A stretch of 64,000 nt of DNA from Desulfovibrio porci. Its GTDB lineage: Bacteria > Desulfobacterota > Desulfovibrionia > Desulfovibrionales > Desulfovibrionaceae. Location of the stretch: positions 1 through 64,000 of the forward strand of contig NZ_VUMH01000014.1 of the NCBI RefSeq assembly GCF_009696265.1, read 5' to 3'. Numbering within the stretch: the first letter of the stretch is position 1; every line of letters starts with the position of its first letter. The translations under genes were made by a program, and so were the position numbers. Positions 35,667 to 44,887 of this stretch are shown one piece after another. The notes under the pieces are model-generated. The model did no database searches and was not told the origin of the DNA. It saw only the letters and a list, made by a program, of their open reading frames with translations.

Positions 35667-36458
35667 TCAGCGGAAAAAGGCCATGCTCGCCGCGTCCAGC
35701 GGCAACTCCAGAAGCCGCCGCCGGGGCTCTTCCCAGGAAGAGTTGTCGTACAACCGCAACATCTCCCCATCCGGTTCCACCACCAGGGTGAATTTCTGCC
35801 CCCGCAAGGTAATGGCCGTGCCCTTTCCTTTTTCCGTCCATTGCTCCTTGACTTCCCTGATTTGCATGGGGGCATCGTTGCCGTATTCAATCAGGCGCGG
35901 GTCCAGAGCGGTCAGCGTGCGGGCTCGCGGGTCATGCCGCAAAAGGGGAACGCCGTCCACGCCCCTGATGATCTCACAACGCGACAAGGCGAAGGGCGCG
36001 GCGCGCACGGCCGCATCCAGCGCGGCGTCCAGGCCGGGCATCCGCATATAGAAAGGTGAGGTGCTGCCTCCGGAACGCATGATATAGGCGGATTCCTCGG
36101 ATTCGACGATAAAGGCCTGCTCCCTGCCCTCGGGCGTCCCCGGCAGGGCGAAACGCAGGCGGGGGCGCCCGTTCTCGCTTGTAAGGCCGTGCCGGACTAT
36201 GACGCTCGTATAGCGGGTATGCAGGCGCAATGGCCCGGAGGCCGTCACAAGGCCCGAAACGTCGGCGACAAGCTTGCCGACCGCCACCACGTTTTCACCT
36301 CTTCCGGGCGCGTCGCCCGGCGTATAGCGCCTGCAGTCCACAGCTTCTTGACTCAATGGCAGACACCACCACGCGCCCACGGACAACATTTCTTCCGCTC
36401 CGCCCGGTGCGGGGAGAAGCAGAAAGCACACAAGACACAGGCCCGTCAAACCGCGCAT
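35667..36458 (-). CDS. Secreted protein of unknown function
   Basis: A 263-aa protein with a clear signal peptide: MRGLTGLCLVCFLLLPAPGGAEE, cleavage likely after GGA. The mature part is beta-rich with three cysteines and no recognised domain. A GGAAGAT ribosome site precedes the ATG at 36458. The open frame extends upstream past 36458, but that extension encodes an IS481 relic rather than real N-terminus. Convergent with tyrA. Likely periplasmic. Confidence 0.65.
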   Translation of the reverse strand: MRGLTGLCLVCFLLLPAPGGAEEMLSVGAWWCLPLSQEAVDCRRYTPGDAPGRGENVVAVGKLVADVSGLVTASGPLRLHTRYTSVIVRHGLTSENGRPRLRFALPGTPEGREQAFIVESEESAYIMRSGGSTSPFYMRMPGLDAALDAAVRAAPFALSRCEIIRGVDGVPLLRHDPRARTLTALDPRLIEYGNDAPMQIREVKEQWTEKGKGTAITLRGQKFTLVVEPDGEMLRLYDNSSWEEPRRRLLELPLDAASMAFFR

Positions 36459-36514
36459 AGATCTTCCTTTTTGTTTGAAACAACATTGATACGTTGGAGA
36501 TCCGCCCATTCGCC

Positions 36515-36605
36515 CTCCAGGAAGTTTTGAAGCTGGAGGGTTCCCGCCAAGAGCCGTATGAGGACGTGAAAATTTGTACCGACGGCTATGCCGCCGGTTT
36601 TCTGG
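36515..36605 (-). mobile_element. Relic of an IS481-family transposase
   Basis: On the minus strand this stretch reads RRYKFSRPHTALGGNPPASKL, the same C-terminal transposase motif as at positions 2-103, but with no intact upstream domain and a degenerate terminal sequence. It lies in front of the secreted-protein gene and may supply part of its promoter region. Confidence 0.6.
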
Positions 36606-36690
36606 AGAGAACATACGTTGTTGCGGTTTCCGGGTCCAGCCGGGGCGTTCCGGCACGTTACATTTCCGGAAAACGGCGGACCGGCGCGTC

Positions 36691-37947
36691 TTATCGCGGC
36701 CGCGCCGCTTCCGTCGCGTGTGCCGCCGCATGCCTGCGCACGGCGCTTTCCACGGCCCCGCTCTCGCGCAGCAGCAGCATCAGGCCCAGCGAGGCCAGCA
36801 GGCTCACGCCGAAGATCACGTCCGAGGCGGCATAACTGCCGGTCAGGTCGTGTGAAAGCCCCATGATGGGAAAACCCGCGCTACGCAGAATGATGAAAAT
36901 GGAAATGAACTTGTAGGACGGCAGAAAATTGCCGCCGCCGAAGTAATAGGAGACCACGGCGGGCAGAATGGCCCACAGGCCGCCGATGCAGCCGCCGAAA
37001 CTCAGGCTGAAGGCGGTCATGGTCCAGATGCCGGAAGGCAGAAAGCCCAGAGCCAGGCTTGCCGCGCTGCAGAGCATGACCAGGCGCGCGGCGAAAAGCG
37101 GAGTAAAACGGTCGCAGACCCAGCCCCAGGCATATTTGGCCAGAGCCGCCAGAAAGGCCGAGGCGCAGGCCAGCAGCATGGCCGGGTAGGCCTCCAGACC
37201 CAGATCCGCGAAGCGCGGTTTCATCTGGCTCATAACCGCGGAAGCGACCATGAGCGCCAGGCCGAAGGCCAGTCCCAGAAGCCAAGCTTGGGGCGAACGC
37301 AGCAAGTGGGAAAAGGAGACGTCCGCCGGGGGCAGCGAGGAACGCCTTGGCTCGTGCCGCCGCCCGTCGGGATGCAGCCCCATGGCCTGGGGCGTGTCCC
37401 GCCCCAGAAACCAGGCCAGGGGAGCCAGGGCGCAGGTCGCCAGGCCCAAGGCCAGATAGGCTGTACTCACGTCAAAATAGCGGATCAGCACCAGGCTCAC
37501 AAAGGGCAGGATCGCGCCTGAAAGCGAAGTGCCCGCGTTGGCCAGGCCGAAGGCCCGGCCCCGGTAGTGATAAAACCAGTTGCTGACCAGGGCGTTGCCC
37601 ACCACGCCGCCGCAGATCTGGGTGGAAATCCAGGCCACGATGGAAAGCAGGGTGAACAGCCGGATGTCCCCGGTCATGCCCATCAGGGCTATGGAGACGC
37701 CGCCCGCCAGCGCCCCCAGGGCCGTAAGGCGGCGCAGGGAGCAGCGGGTGGAAACAGCGGCGGCCAGCGGCATGGCGAACTGCCCCATGAGCGAGGCTAT
37801 GCCCATGCTGATGTTGATTCCCGCCCGGCTCCAGCCGTGGGCCGCGCACAGAGGTTCCATAAAGGCGTTCATGCAGTAGAGCACGCTGCCCTGGAGCATA
37901 AAATTGCCGCCCAGCGCGAGCAGGCTGATCTTCCATCCGTAAAACAC
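36691..37947 (-). CDS. MFS transporter
   Basis: A 418-aa major-facilitator protein with 12 hydrophobic helices starting MFYGWKISLLALGGNFMLQG. The pattern, with a long cytoplasmic loop near residues 195-215 and an RGRAFGLANAGTSLSG motif between helices 4 and 5, resembles the oxalate/formate or monocarboxylate branch. Substrate unknown. Isolated gene with no enzyme neighbour that would identify its cargo. Confidence 0.85.
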   Translation of the reverse strand: MFYGWKISLLALGGNFMLQGSVLYCMNAFMEPLCAAHGWSRAGINISMGIASLMGQFAMPLAAAVSTRCSLRRLTALGALAGGVSIALMGMTGDIRLFTLLSIVAWISTQICGGVVGNALVSNWFYHYRGRAFGLANAGTSLSGAILPFVSLVLIRYFDVSTAYLALGLATCALAPLAWFLGRDTPQAMGLHPDGRRHEPRRSSLPPADVSFSHLLRSPQAWLLGLAFGLALMVASAVMSQMKPRFADLGLEAYPAMLLACASAFLAALAKYAWGWVCDRFTPLFAARLVMLCSAASLALGFLPSGIWTMTAFSLSFGGCIGGLWAILPAVVSYYFGGGNFLPSYKFISIFIILRSAGFPIMGLSHDLTGSYAASDVIFGVSLLASLGLMLLLRESGAVESAVRRHAAAHATEAARPR

Positions 37948-38094
37948 TGTTTTTCCCCGTGCCGCGAACGGCGTAGCGGATCACTGCCGCGGGCGCGGCG
38001 TCTCAGCACTCCCCACAAACAAGTTCATTGCCCATCAGCACGCCGGTGACGCTGATGTCGGGGCACTTTCCCGCGTTCTATCTTGTCCGGCAGA

Positions 38095-38109
38095 GGCATG
38101 CTTTTTGCT
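38095..38109 (+). promoter_or_regulatory. Possible sigma-54 promoter of flhBA
   Basis: AGGCAT, five bases, TTGCT: GG (38095-38096) and GC (38107-38108) are separated by exactly 10 bp, with two departures from consensus (first T and last C of TGGCAC). It lies about 55 bp before flhB. Confidence 0.4.
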
Positions 38110-38164
38110 ATCTTACCGCTGATCGCCAAAATCGCAACAGCGGAAAACGCCGCGGGAAATCCCT

Positions 38165-39244
38165 ATGTTCGGCAAGCAGCAAGACCCCAGCAGGACGGAA
38201 GAAGCCACCGCGAAACGCAAACAAAAACAGCGTGAGGAGGGCAACGTCCCCAAATCCCAGGAACTGGGCAAAGCCGTGAGCCTCACGGGCGGACTCATCG
38301 CCCTCCATCTCTGGCTGGGCCCCATGTCCGAGGGCATCAAAAACCTTTTCCGGCGCTTTCTGAGCCATTCCTGGGAGTTCGACCCCAATCCCCAGAATGT
38401 TTACAGCCTGAGCATCGAGCTGACGCTGGAACTTTGCCTGCTCATCCTGCCGATCTTGCTTTTTCTGGGTTTTCTGGCTTTTCTGGCCCAGCGCCTCCAG
38501 GTGGGCAAGCTCTGGACCACCAAGGTTTTCAAGTTCAAATGGCAACGCTTCAACATCCTCAAGGGCCTGAAGCAGATGATGTTTTCGCCCCAGACGGCCC
38601 TGCGCACCATCAAAAGCCTGCTCTTTTCCATCATCCTTTCTCTGATCCCCGGATATCTCATCTATCAGGAATATCAGAATTTTCTTCCCATGTACTACGC
38701 CACGCCCGAAGGCGTGGCCGCCTACATGCTGCAGATGGGCCTCAAGCTGGCCTACTATGCCCTGCTGCCCATTCTGGCCATTGCGGCTTTTGACGTCTGG
38801 CAGTCGCGCTATGCCTACAAGGAAGGCATGAAGATGACCAAGGACGAAGTGAAGGACGAACGCAAACAGGCCGAGGGCGATCCGGTCATCAAGGCCAAGC
38901 AGAAACAGAAGATGATGGAAGTGGTCATGAAGCGCATGATGCAGGACGTGCCCAAGGCCGACGTGGTGGTGACCAACCCCACCCATATCGCCGTGGCCCT
39001 GCGCTACAACGCGCAGGAAGCCTCGGCCCCGGTGGTGCTGGCCAAGGGCGCGGATCACCTGGCCGAAAAAATCAAGGCCGTGGCTCGCGAACACAACGTG
39101 CCCATCCGCGAAAACGTGCCCTTGGCACGCGCTTTGTATAAGGCTGTGGAAGTGGGCGACATGATTCCTGAAGAGCTGTACAAGGCCGTGGCCACATTGC
39201 TGGCCAGCATCTGGAAGCTCAAGCCCAAAGCGCGGCAGAATTAG
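38165..39244 (+). CDS. flhB: Flagellar biosynthesis protein FlhB
   Basis: A 359-aa export-gate subunit of the flagellar type III secretion apparatus. The N-terminus begins with a charged stretch (EEATAKRKQKQREEGNVPKS). Four membrane helices follow between about residues 30 and 210. The cytoplasmic domain carries the autocleavage site VVTNPTHIAVAL (NPTH) near residue 270, which controls the switch from hook to filament export. First gene of an flhB-flhA pair; flhA begins 53 bp downstream. Confidence 0.96.
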   Translation: MFGKQQDPSRTEEATAKRKQKQREEGNVPKSQELGKAVSLTGGLIALHLWLGPMSEGIKNLFRRFLSHSWEFDPNPQNVYSLSIELTLELCLLILPILLFLGFLAFLAQRLQVGKLWTTKVFKFKWQRFNILKGLKQMMFSPQTALRTIKSLLFSIILSLIPGYLIYQEYQNFLPMYYATPEGVAAYMLQMGLKLAYYALLPILAIAAFDVWQSRYAYKEGMKMTKDEVKDERKQAEGDPVIKAKQKQKMMEVVMKRMMQDVPKADVVVTNPTHIAVALRYNAQEASAPVVLAKGADHLAEKIKAVAREHNVPIRENVPLARALYKAVEVGDMIPEELYKAVATLLASIWKLKPKARQN

Positions 39245-39297
39245 ACTTTTCTCCCCCGGGCGGCCCCGCCCGCAGCACAGAATGAGGTGTCAGAAAA

Positions 39298-41406
39298 ATG
39301 GCGACAACCGGACTTCCGCAAATGGACTACAGCCGTTTCTCCAAACACGGCGAAATTATGCTGGCGGCGGGCGTGGTGGTGATCCTCTTCGTCATGCTGG
39401 TGCCTCTGCCCACCTTTTTTCTGGACATCATGCTCTGCGTGAGCATTTCCATCTCCCTGCTGGTGCTGGTCACCACCATGTTCATGACCTCGCCCCTGGA
39501 ATTCACCATCTTTCCCTCCCTGCTGCTGGTGACCACCCTGCTGCGCCTGGCCCTGAACGTGGCCTCGACCCGCCTGATCCTGCTCAACGGCGACATGGGC
39601 GCCGAAGCCGCGGGCAGCGTGATCCGCTCGTTCGGCGAATTTGTGGTGGGCGGCAGCTACGTGGTGGGCGGCGTCATCTTCATGATCATGTTCATCCTAA
39701 ACAAGAGCGTCATCACCGCGGGCACCACGCGCATCGCCGAAGTGGCCGCGCGCTTCACCCTGGACGCCATGCCCGGCAAGCAGATGGCCATTGAGGCCGA
39801 CCTCAACGCCGGACTCATCGACGAGGAAGAAGCCAACGAGCGCCGCCATGCCCTGCGCAAGGAGGCCGACTTCTACGGCGCCATGGACGGCGCGTGCAAG
39901 TTCGTCTCCGGCGACGTGAACGCCGGCATGATGATCACCATGGTCAACCTGATCGGCGGCATCATCATCGGCGTTGTCCAGAAAGACATGGACTGGAACA
40001 CCGCCCTGACCACCTATTCCCTGCTGACCATCGGCGACGGTCTGGTGTCCACCATTCCGTCCATCATCGTTTCCACGGGCACGGGCCTGCTGGTGTCGCG
40101 CGCGGCCTCGGAAGCCAAGATGGGCGAGGAATTCCTGGCCCAGCTCACCTTCAACAGCCACGCCCTGAAGATGGTCTCCGCCGTGCTGCTGATCTTCGCC
40201 CTGGTGCCCGGCCTGCCCGCTGTTCCGTTCCTGGTGCTCTCCATCCTGCTCTTCCTGGTGTCGCGCCTGAGCGCCAAGAACGAGGAAGAGGACGAAAAGG
40301 GCGGCAAGAAGAACGCCAAGGGCAAGAACGCGGGCAAGTCCCCGGCCACGGCGGACACCCCCGAGGAAGTGCAGGCCCTGCTGCCCCTGGACACCCTGGA
40401 ACTGGAAGTGGGCTACGGCCTGATCCCCCTGGTGGACGAGGAACAGAGCGGCAACCTGCTGGCGCGCATCCGCTCCATCCGGCGGCAGTTCGCCCTGGAT
40501 ATGGGCGTGGTCATCCCCTCCCTGCACCTGCGCGACAACCTGCAACTGAAGCCCGGCCAGTATTCCCTGCTGATCAAGGGCAATCAGGTGGCCTCGGCGG
40601 AAATTCTGGTGGACCACTTCCTGGCCATGGACCCCGGCAACGTGACCACCAGAATCAACGGCATCGAAACCCGCGAGCCCGCCTTCAACCTGCCGGCCCT
40701 CTGGATTCCGGACAGCCAGCGCGAGGAGGCCATGCTGGCCGGTTATACGGTGGTGGATCCGGCCACGGTCATCGCCACCCATCTGACGGAAGTGTTCAAG
40801 CGCCATCTGGCGGACTTCCTGGACCGTCAGGCCGTCCAGGGCCTGCTGGACACCGTGGCCAAGCACTCACCCAAGGCCGTGGAGGATCTGGTGCCCGGCA
40901 CCGTCTCGCTGGGCGGCGTGCAGAAGGTGCTGCAGCTTCTGGTGCGCGAAAACGTCAGCATCCGCGACATGCTGACCATTGTGGAAACTTTGGGCGACTT
41001 TGGCGGCAGCGTCAAAAATCCGGACATGCTGGCCGAATACGTGCGCGAGAAACTTTCCCGCTCCATTGTGCGGCCCTATCTGGACAGTCAGGGCGTGCTG
41101 CCCGTGCTGACTCTCAACGGCAACGCCGAGCGCATGGTGCAGGAGGGCATTCGCCAGACCGACAACGGTGCCACCTTCCTCTCGCTCAACCCGGCGGCGG
41201 CCCAGCGCCTGATGCAGAACATCAACGCCGCCGTGGAAAACGCCGTGAACACCGACGGCCAGCCCGTGATCCTGGCCAGCCCCATAGTGCGGCCGCATCT
41301 GGCGCAGCTGATCACCCGCTTCCTGCCCACGGTGCCCGTGATTTCCCAGGCGGAAATTCCCTCGGATATCCGCCTCCAGGCCGTGGGCACGGTGGGCGCG
41401 GAATAA
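39298..41406 (+). CDS. flhA: Flagellar biosynthesis protein FlhA
   Basis: A 702-aa export-gate protein. The first 330 residues contain about eight membrane helices and the conserved cytoplasmic loop, with KQMAIEADLNAGLIDEEEA and KFVSGDVNAGMMI. A Lys-rich linker (about residues 325-350) leads to the soluble domain that docks chaperone-substrate complexes. Family length is about 690-700, so it appears complete. Ribosome site GAGGTG precedes the ATG. Confidence 0.97.
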   Translation: MATTGLPQMDYSRFSKHGEIMLAAGVVVILFVMLVPLPTFFLDIMLCVSISISLLVLVTTMFMTSPLEFTIFPSLLLVTTLLRLALNVASTRLILLNGDMGAEAAGSVIRSFGEFVVGGSYVVGGVIFMIMFILNKSVITAGTTRIAEVAARFTLDAMPGKQMAIEADLNAGLIDEEEANERRHALRKEADFYGAMDGACKFVSGDVNAGMMITMVNLIGGIIIGVVQKDMDWNTALTTYSLLTIGDGLVSTIPSIIVSTGTGLLVSRAASEAKMGEEFLAQLTFNSHALKMVSAVLLIFALVPGLPAVPFLVLSILLFLVSRLSAKNEEEDEKGGKKNAKGKNAGKSPATADTPEEVQALLPLDTLELEVGYGLIPLVDEEQSGNLLARIRSIRRQFALDMGVVIPSLHLRDNLQLKPGQYSLLIKGNQVASAEILVDHFLAMDPGNVTTRINGIETREPAFNLPALWIPDSQREEAMLAGYTVVDPATVIATHLTEVFKRHLADFLDRQAVQGLLDTVAKHSPKAVEDLVPGTVSLGGVQKVLQLLVRENVSIRDMLTIVETLGDFGGSVKNPDMLAEYVREKLSRSIVRPYLDSQGVLPVLTLNGNAERMVQEGIRQTDNGATFLSLNPAAAQRLMQNINAAVENAVNTDGQPVILASPIVRPHLAQLITRFLPTVPVISQAEIPSDIRLQAVGTVGAE

Positions 41407-41537
41407 AAGCCCCGCAACGTCAACCCCCATACGACCCGTCCGTCCGCGCAAAGCAGATGGGCGGGTCGAGGCGCTCCGGACCTTGCCAAGCATGTCGCGC
41501 TGCCTATATCTTATAATAAATCCCCTATGAGGAGCTT

Positions 41538-42260
41538 ATGAAGAATATTCTCGACGCATTGAACGGTAGCGGCGGCCTTAAAGCCGGACTCGGCAGCGTG
41601 GGCGACACGCTCAAAAATACCCTGCAAAATGCCGGAGCGGCCAGCCCGGGCGGCATCGGCGGCCTGCTGGGCTCGGCGGCCCTGGGCGGCCTGCTGGGCG
41701 CGCTGTTCACGGGCAAAAGCGCAAAAAAAATCGCCAAGGGCGCTCTCATGGCCGGCGGCACGGCGGCTGCCGGCGCTCTGGCCTGGAGCTTCTACAAAAA
41801 ATGGGCTCAGGTCAGGCAGGACGGTATGGCGGCGTCTCCGTCAACCGCCCCGGCGGCGGAGTCCGCTCCGCAAGCGCAGGCCGCCCTGCCCCCGGCCGAG
41901 GAAACGGCGCTGCTTCTTCTGGAAGCCATGGTCTTTGCGGCTCGAGCCGACGGGCACATTGACGAGGAAGAAAAAGCCCGCATCCAGGACACGGCGGCCT
42001 CGCTTTTTCCCGGCCAGAGCCTGTCCCGGTTGCTGGACGGACTCATGGACAGCCCCATTGATCCGGCGGCTCTGGCGGCCCGCGTGCGCGATCCCGAAGA
42101 GGGGCGCGATCTCTACCGCCTTTCCTGCGCGGTGGTCAATGTGGACAACTTCATGGAGCGCAGCTACTTGGACGGCCTGGGCCAGGCGCTGGGCATCGAC
42201 GCGCAGGAACGGGCTCAACTGGAAAAGGAAACGGAAGCCGCCGTGCGCAACGCCGGTTGA
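41538..42260 (+). CDS. DUF533/TerB-like protein
   Basis: A 240-aa protein. Residues 1-90 are Gly/Ala-rich with a weakly hydrophobic stretch (GGLLGSAALGGLLGALF and ALMAGGTAAAGALAW). An Ala/Pro linker follows, then a helical TerB-type domain from about residue 118 (LLLLEAMVFAARADGHIDEEE). This is the architecture of DUF533/YebE proteins, which are membrane-associated and of unknown function. A possible promoter (TTGCCA...TATATC, around 41484-41511) and a GAGGAG site precede it. Flagellar neighbours upstream may be coincidental. Confidence 0.8.
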   Translation: MKNILDALNGSGGLKAGLGSVGDTLKNTLQNAGAASPGGIGGLLGSAALGGLLGALFTGKSAKKIAKGALMAGGTAAAGALAWSFYKKWAQVRQDGMAASPSTAPAAESAPQAQAALPPAEETALLLLEAMVFAARADGHIDEEEKARIQDTAASLFPGQSLSRLLDGLMDSPIDPAALAARVRDPEEGRDLYRLSCAVVNVDNFMERSYLDGLGQALGIDAQERAQLEKETEAAVRNAG

Positions 42261-42322
42261 GCGCCAAGACGCAGACACAAAGATAAAGCCACCCGGGGCA
42301 GTACCGCGGGTGGCTTTATCTT

Positions 42323-42489
42323 TAGAGCGAATTAACTTTAAGATTATACATGACCGGGACACGATGTTCTAACCCATAAGCGTCGCGGCGCCTTCAGCCG
42401 TTCGAGCGAGGGAGTTACGGATGAAGAGAGCAGAGATGAGTCTGCTGTCTTGCTCGACTTCGTGAGCAACTTAAAGTTAAATTGCTCTA
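42323..42489. repeat. TAGAGC-bounded MITE-like element, copy 1
   Basis: Ends TAGAGCGAATTAACTTTAAG at 42323 and, on the opposite strand from 42489, TAGAGCAATTTAACTTTAAG (two differences). About 167 bp, noncoding. Large parts of it recur in reverse orientation at 53061-53274. The rest of the gap (42490-42540) holds a further short TTGAAAT palindrome. Confidence 0.65.
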
Positions 42490-42540
42490 GAACAGATTTG
42501 CTTTGAAATATTATCATTTCAAAGAGGGGCGGCTGCCGGA

Positions 42541-42960
42541 TCAGCGCAAATCAGTCACAAAGGCGTGTAACAAGCGCACTGCCTCCACGGTCAGGTTTTC
42601 GCAGAGGTGCGGGGGATCGCTTTTCTGAAAACCGCCGGGACGCAGCGTCTGGCAGTCCACGCCGCCGAAACGCTGCCGGAAGGCGGCGGCATAGCGGCCG
42701 CAGAGGGAGCAGATTTCCTTGTCCGTCCTGCCGAGGGACGCGGCGCGAATCCCGAGAAAGAGCAGCCCGCCTTCCAGCAGACCGCACTGGCAGCCCATGC
42801 GCCCGGCTCCGTTCAGGCCGATAGCCGCGTGGTCCAGTTGCGGGTCCAGCGGCTGGTTGAACAGCCTGCTCATGCAGTACAGCGTGGTGCGCGCGCAGTT
42901 GATGTCCCTGTCCCAGTAACAGCTATGCACCAGTTCGGCGATTTCCCGCTGTGCGTCCAT
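42541..42960 (-). CDS. C_GCAxxG_C_C-type cysteine-rich protein
   Basis: A 139-aa helical protein with the C-GCAxxG-C-C layout: a cysteine in DINCARTTLYC, then GAGRMGCQCGLLEGG, CSLCGRYAA, CQTL and a final HLCENL. This family is thought to be redox-active or metal-binding; no reaction is established. The ATG at 42960 is 7 bp after the stop of the preceding gene and in the same minus-strand run as mtnA. Confidence 0.75.
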   Translation of the reverse strand: MDAQREIAELVHSCYWDRDINCARTTLYCMSRLFNQPLDPQLDHAAIGLNGAGRMGCQCGLLEGGLLFLGIRAASLGRTDKEICSLCGRYAAAFRQRFGGVDCQTLRPGGFQKSDPPHLCENLTVEAVRLLHAFVTDLR

Positions 42961-42967
42961 AACGGCC

Positions 42968-44887
42968 TCACAATCCCAGCAAACGCCGCCAGCGCGGCAG
43001 GGCCGGGTCCAGATCCAGATAGTCGGGCGGCAGATTGAGCGGGGCGGCCGTGGCCAGAGCCAGACGCACGTCTTCCAGGTTGCCGGTGCGCGGCAGTTCC
43101 GGCACGTCCTGCAAGGGACAGAGGTCAAAATCGTCGCTGGGCAGCATGACCATGACCGGCAGGCCTTTGAGCGCCGCCTCCAGGGCCGCTGTGGTGGAAT
43201 TGGAGGCCCAGACCAGCACGCCGGGCCGCAGTTCCCCGGCAATGGGCCCGTCCGCCAAGCGGACGCCGGTCATGCGGCGGCCCAGAAGAGCGCGCAGGCG
43301 GTCGGCCACCGGCAGATAGGGGTGGGGTTTGACCGTCAGTTCCCAGCCCTCCAGCAGCCCGGCATGCACGGCGCGCGCCAGCAGGGCCAGATGGGCCTCG
43401 GTTTCGTCACTGAAAAAGCTGGTCAGGACCAGCAGGCGTTTGGCGGCCGTGGTGGCCGGACTTTCAGTCCGCGCCGGGTCGGCGGCCAGATAAAGGTAAC
43501 GCAAGGCTTCCACTTCGCCCAAGCGTTCGGGCGGCATGCCCGCCTCCAGCCACTGGCGGCAGGCGGAGCGACCGTTGCCCCGCACGGCGTCAGGCTGGAA
43601 GAGCGCGCAATCCGGCGCGCTGAAGGTGCGCGGGTCGTCAAAATAGCGAAAATCCGTGGGGCGGATGGTGGAATGCTGCGCGCCGAACACCGGTCCGCCT
43701 TCCGGGCCGTGGGCCTCGTGCGCGGCCTGGGTCAGCATGCGCTCCCAGGGGCAGTTTTCCAGCGGGAAAAGCGTCCAGCGCTGCGGCCCGGCGCAACGCG
43801 CGTACCGCCGGAAAGCCCGGTCCTGCAGGCAACGCTCCAGGCCGCGCCAGCCCCGGAAGGATTCGGCCCAGTCGGCTTTGGCGTAGTCCCAGAAATTGAG
43901 CCGGGAACCGGCAAAATGAAAGGCCGGGCGCACGTGTTTCTCCAGGCGCTGGCTGCTCCAACAGAGACGCAGATGCCGCCAAAGGGCCGCCCAGAGATCG
44001 CTATGGCGCAGGAATTCTTCCAGATAGTGGAAAGAAAGGCCGTCCCGGCCGTCCTCGCGGAAGCGGTCGCGCAACTTGCGGCACTGGGCGAAACTGAGCT
44101 GAGGAGCGGGAAAACGGATGAACAGCCAACGCACAAACTGCCCGCCCTCGCGTTGCGCCTGCCCGTCCAAGGCATCGTGCAGTTTCTCCCAGTAGCGGGA
44201 GCGGAAACGGCCCTCACCGGCGGCGTGCATGTCCACGTTGGGAAAATAGGTGGCAATGGTGGCGGCCTGCCGCCCTGTGGCGGGCGCGGGCAGGCTGTCC
44301 GCCCCCTTGCGGGCGCGGGGCAGCTTGCGTCGGACGGTCCACCACCAGTGCGCATAGCGGGCGGCGGCGCGCAGGGGCGCGGGGCAGGCGTCATACAGCC
44401 GCCGCAACGGGCTTTGCGCGCGCCTGAGGCGCAGCCCCGGCTCGTGGAATTCCACAAACAGACGGCCCGAAACGGCGCAAAAATCCGCCAGGGTGTGACG
44501 CAGGGCGCCGTCGCCGCCGCAGAGACGCAGGGCCGTGAAGCCCTGCTCGTCCATGAGGCGTTCCAGGGCGCGCAATTTGTAGATGGTGTAGAGGTTGGGC
44601 GTCATCTTGGGGTGGCGCTCGTAGAGCAGGGAGCACCACCACATAGACAGACTTGCTCCGGCCTTGAGTCTGGCCTGCATTTCCTTGCGGCCCACGGGCA
44701 GGCGGCCCAGATCATAGGCCCAGGCCATGTGCTCGGCGCGGATGGCGACGAGATCGGCATACAGGCGCTCGGGCAGGGAAATCCGGCCTTCCGGCACCTC
44801 CCAGGCGTTCCAGTGGGCGATGACCTGATCCGGTGAAGGAGCGCACGGCTCCCGGAACGGCTCCACCAGCAGGACAAGCTCCTTCAT
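42968..44887 (-). CDS. Surface-carbohydrate-biosynthesis-type protein
   Basis: A 639-aa soluble protein with no membrane helix. The C-terminal 250 residues look like a glycosyltransferase-B or capsule-synthesis fold: FGAQHSTIRPTDF, RLLVLTSFFSDETEAHL, TVKPHPYLP and VWASNSTTAALEAAL followed by GLPVMVML. This resembles the TIGR04326 surface-carbohydrate family as I recall it. The N-terminal half is rich in Arg/Trp and unassigned. Its ATG overlaps the mtnA stop, so it is coupled to mtnA despite no obvious metabolic link. Confidence 0.6.
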   Translation of the reverse strand: MKELVLLVEPFREPCAPSPDQVIAHWNAWEVPEGRISLPERLYADLVAIRAEHMAWAYDLGRLPVGRKEMQARLKAGASLSMWWCSLLYERHPKMTPNLYTIYKLRALERLMDEQGFTALRLCGGDGALRHTLADFCAVSGRLFVEFHEPGLRLRRAQSPLRRLYDACPAPLRAAARYAHWWWTVRRKLPRARKGADSLPAPATGRQAATIATYFPNVDMHAAGEGRFRSRYWEKLHDALDGQAQREGGQFVRWLFIRFPAPQLSFAQCRKLRDRFREDGRDGLSFHYLEEFLRHSDLWAALWRHLRLCWSSQRLEKHVRPAFHFAGSRLNFWDYAKADWAESFRGWRGLERCLQDRAFRRYARCAGPQRWTLFPLENCPWERMLTQAAHEAHGPEGGPVFGAQHSTIRPTDFRYFDDPRTFSAPDCALFQPDAVRGNGRSACRQWLEAGMPPERLGEVEALRYLYLAADPARTESPATTAAKRLLVLTSFFSDETEAHLALLARAVHAGLLEGWELTVKPHPYLPVADRLRALLGRRMTGVRLADGPIAGELRPGVLVWASNSTTAALEAALKGLPVMVMLPSDDFDLCPLQDVPELPRTGNLEDVRLALATAAPLNLPPDYLDLDPALPRWRRLLGL

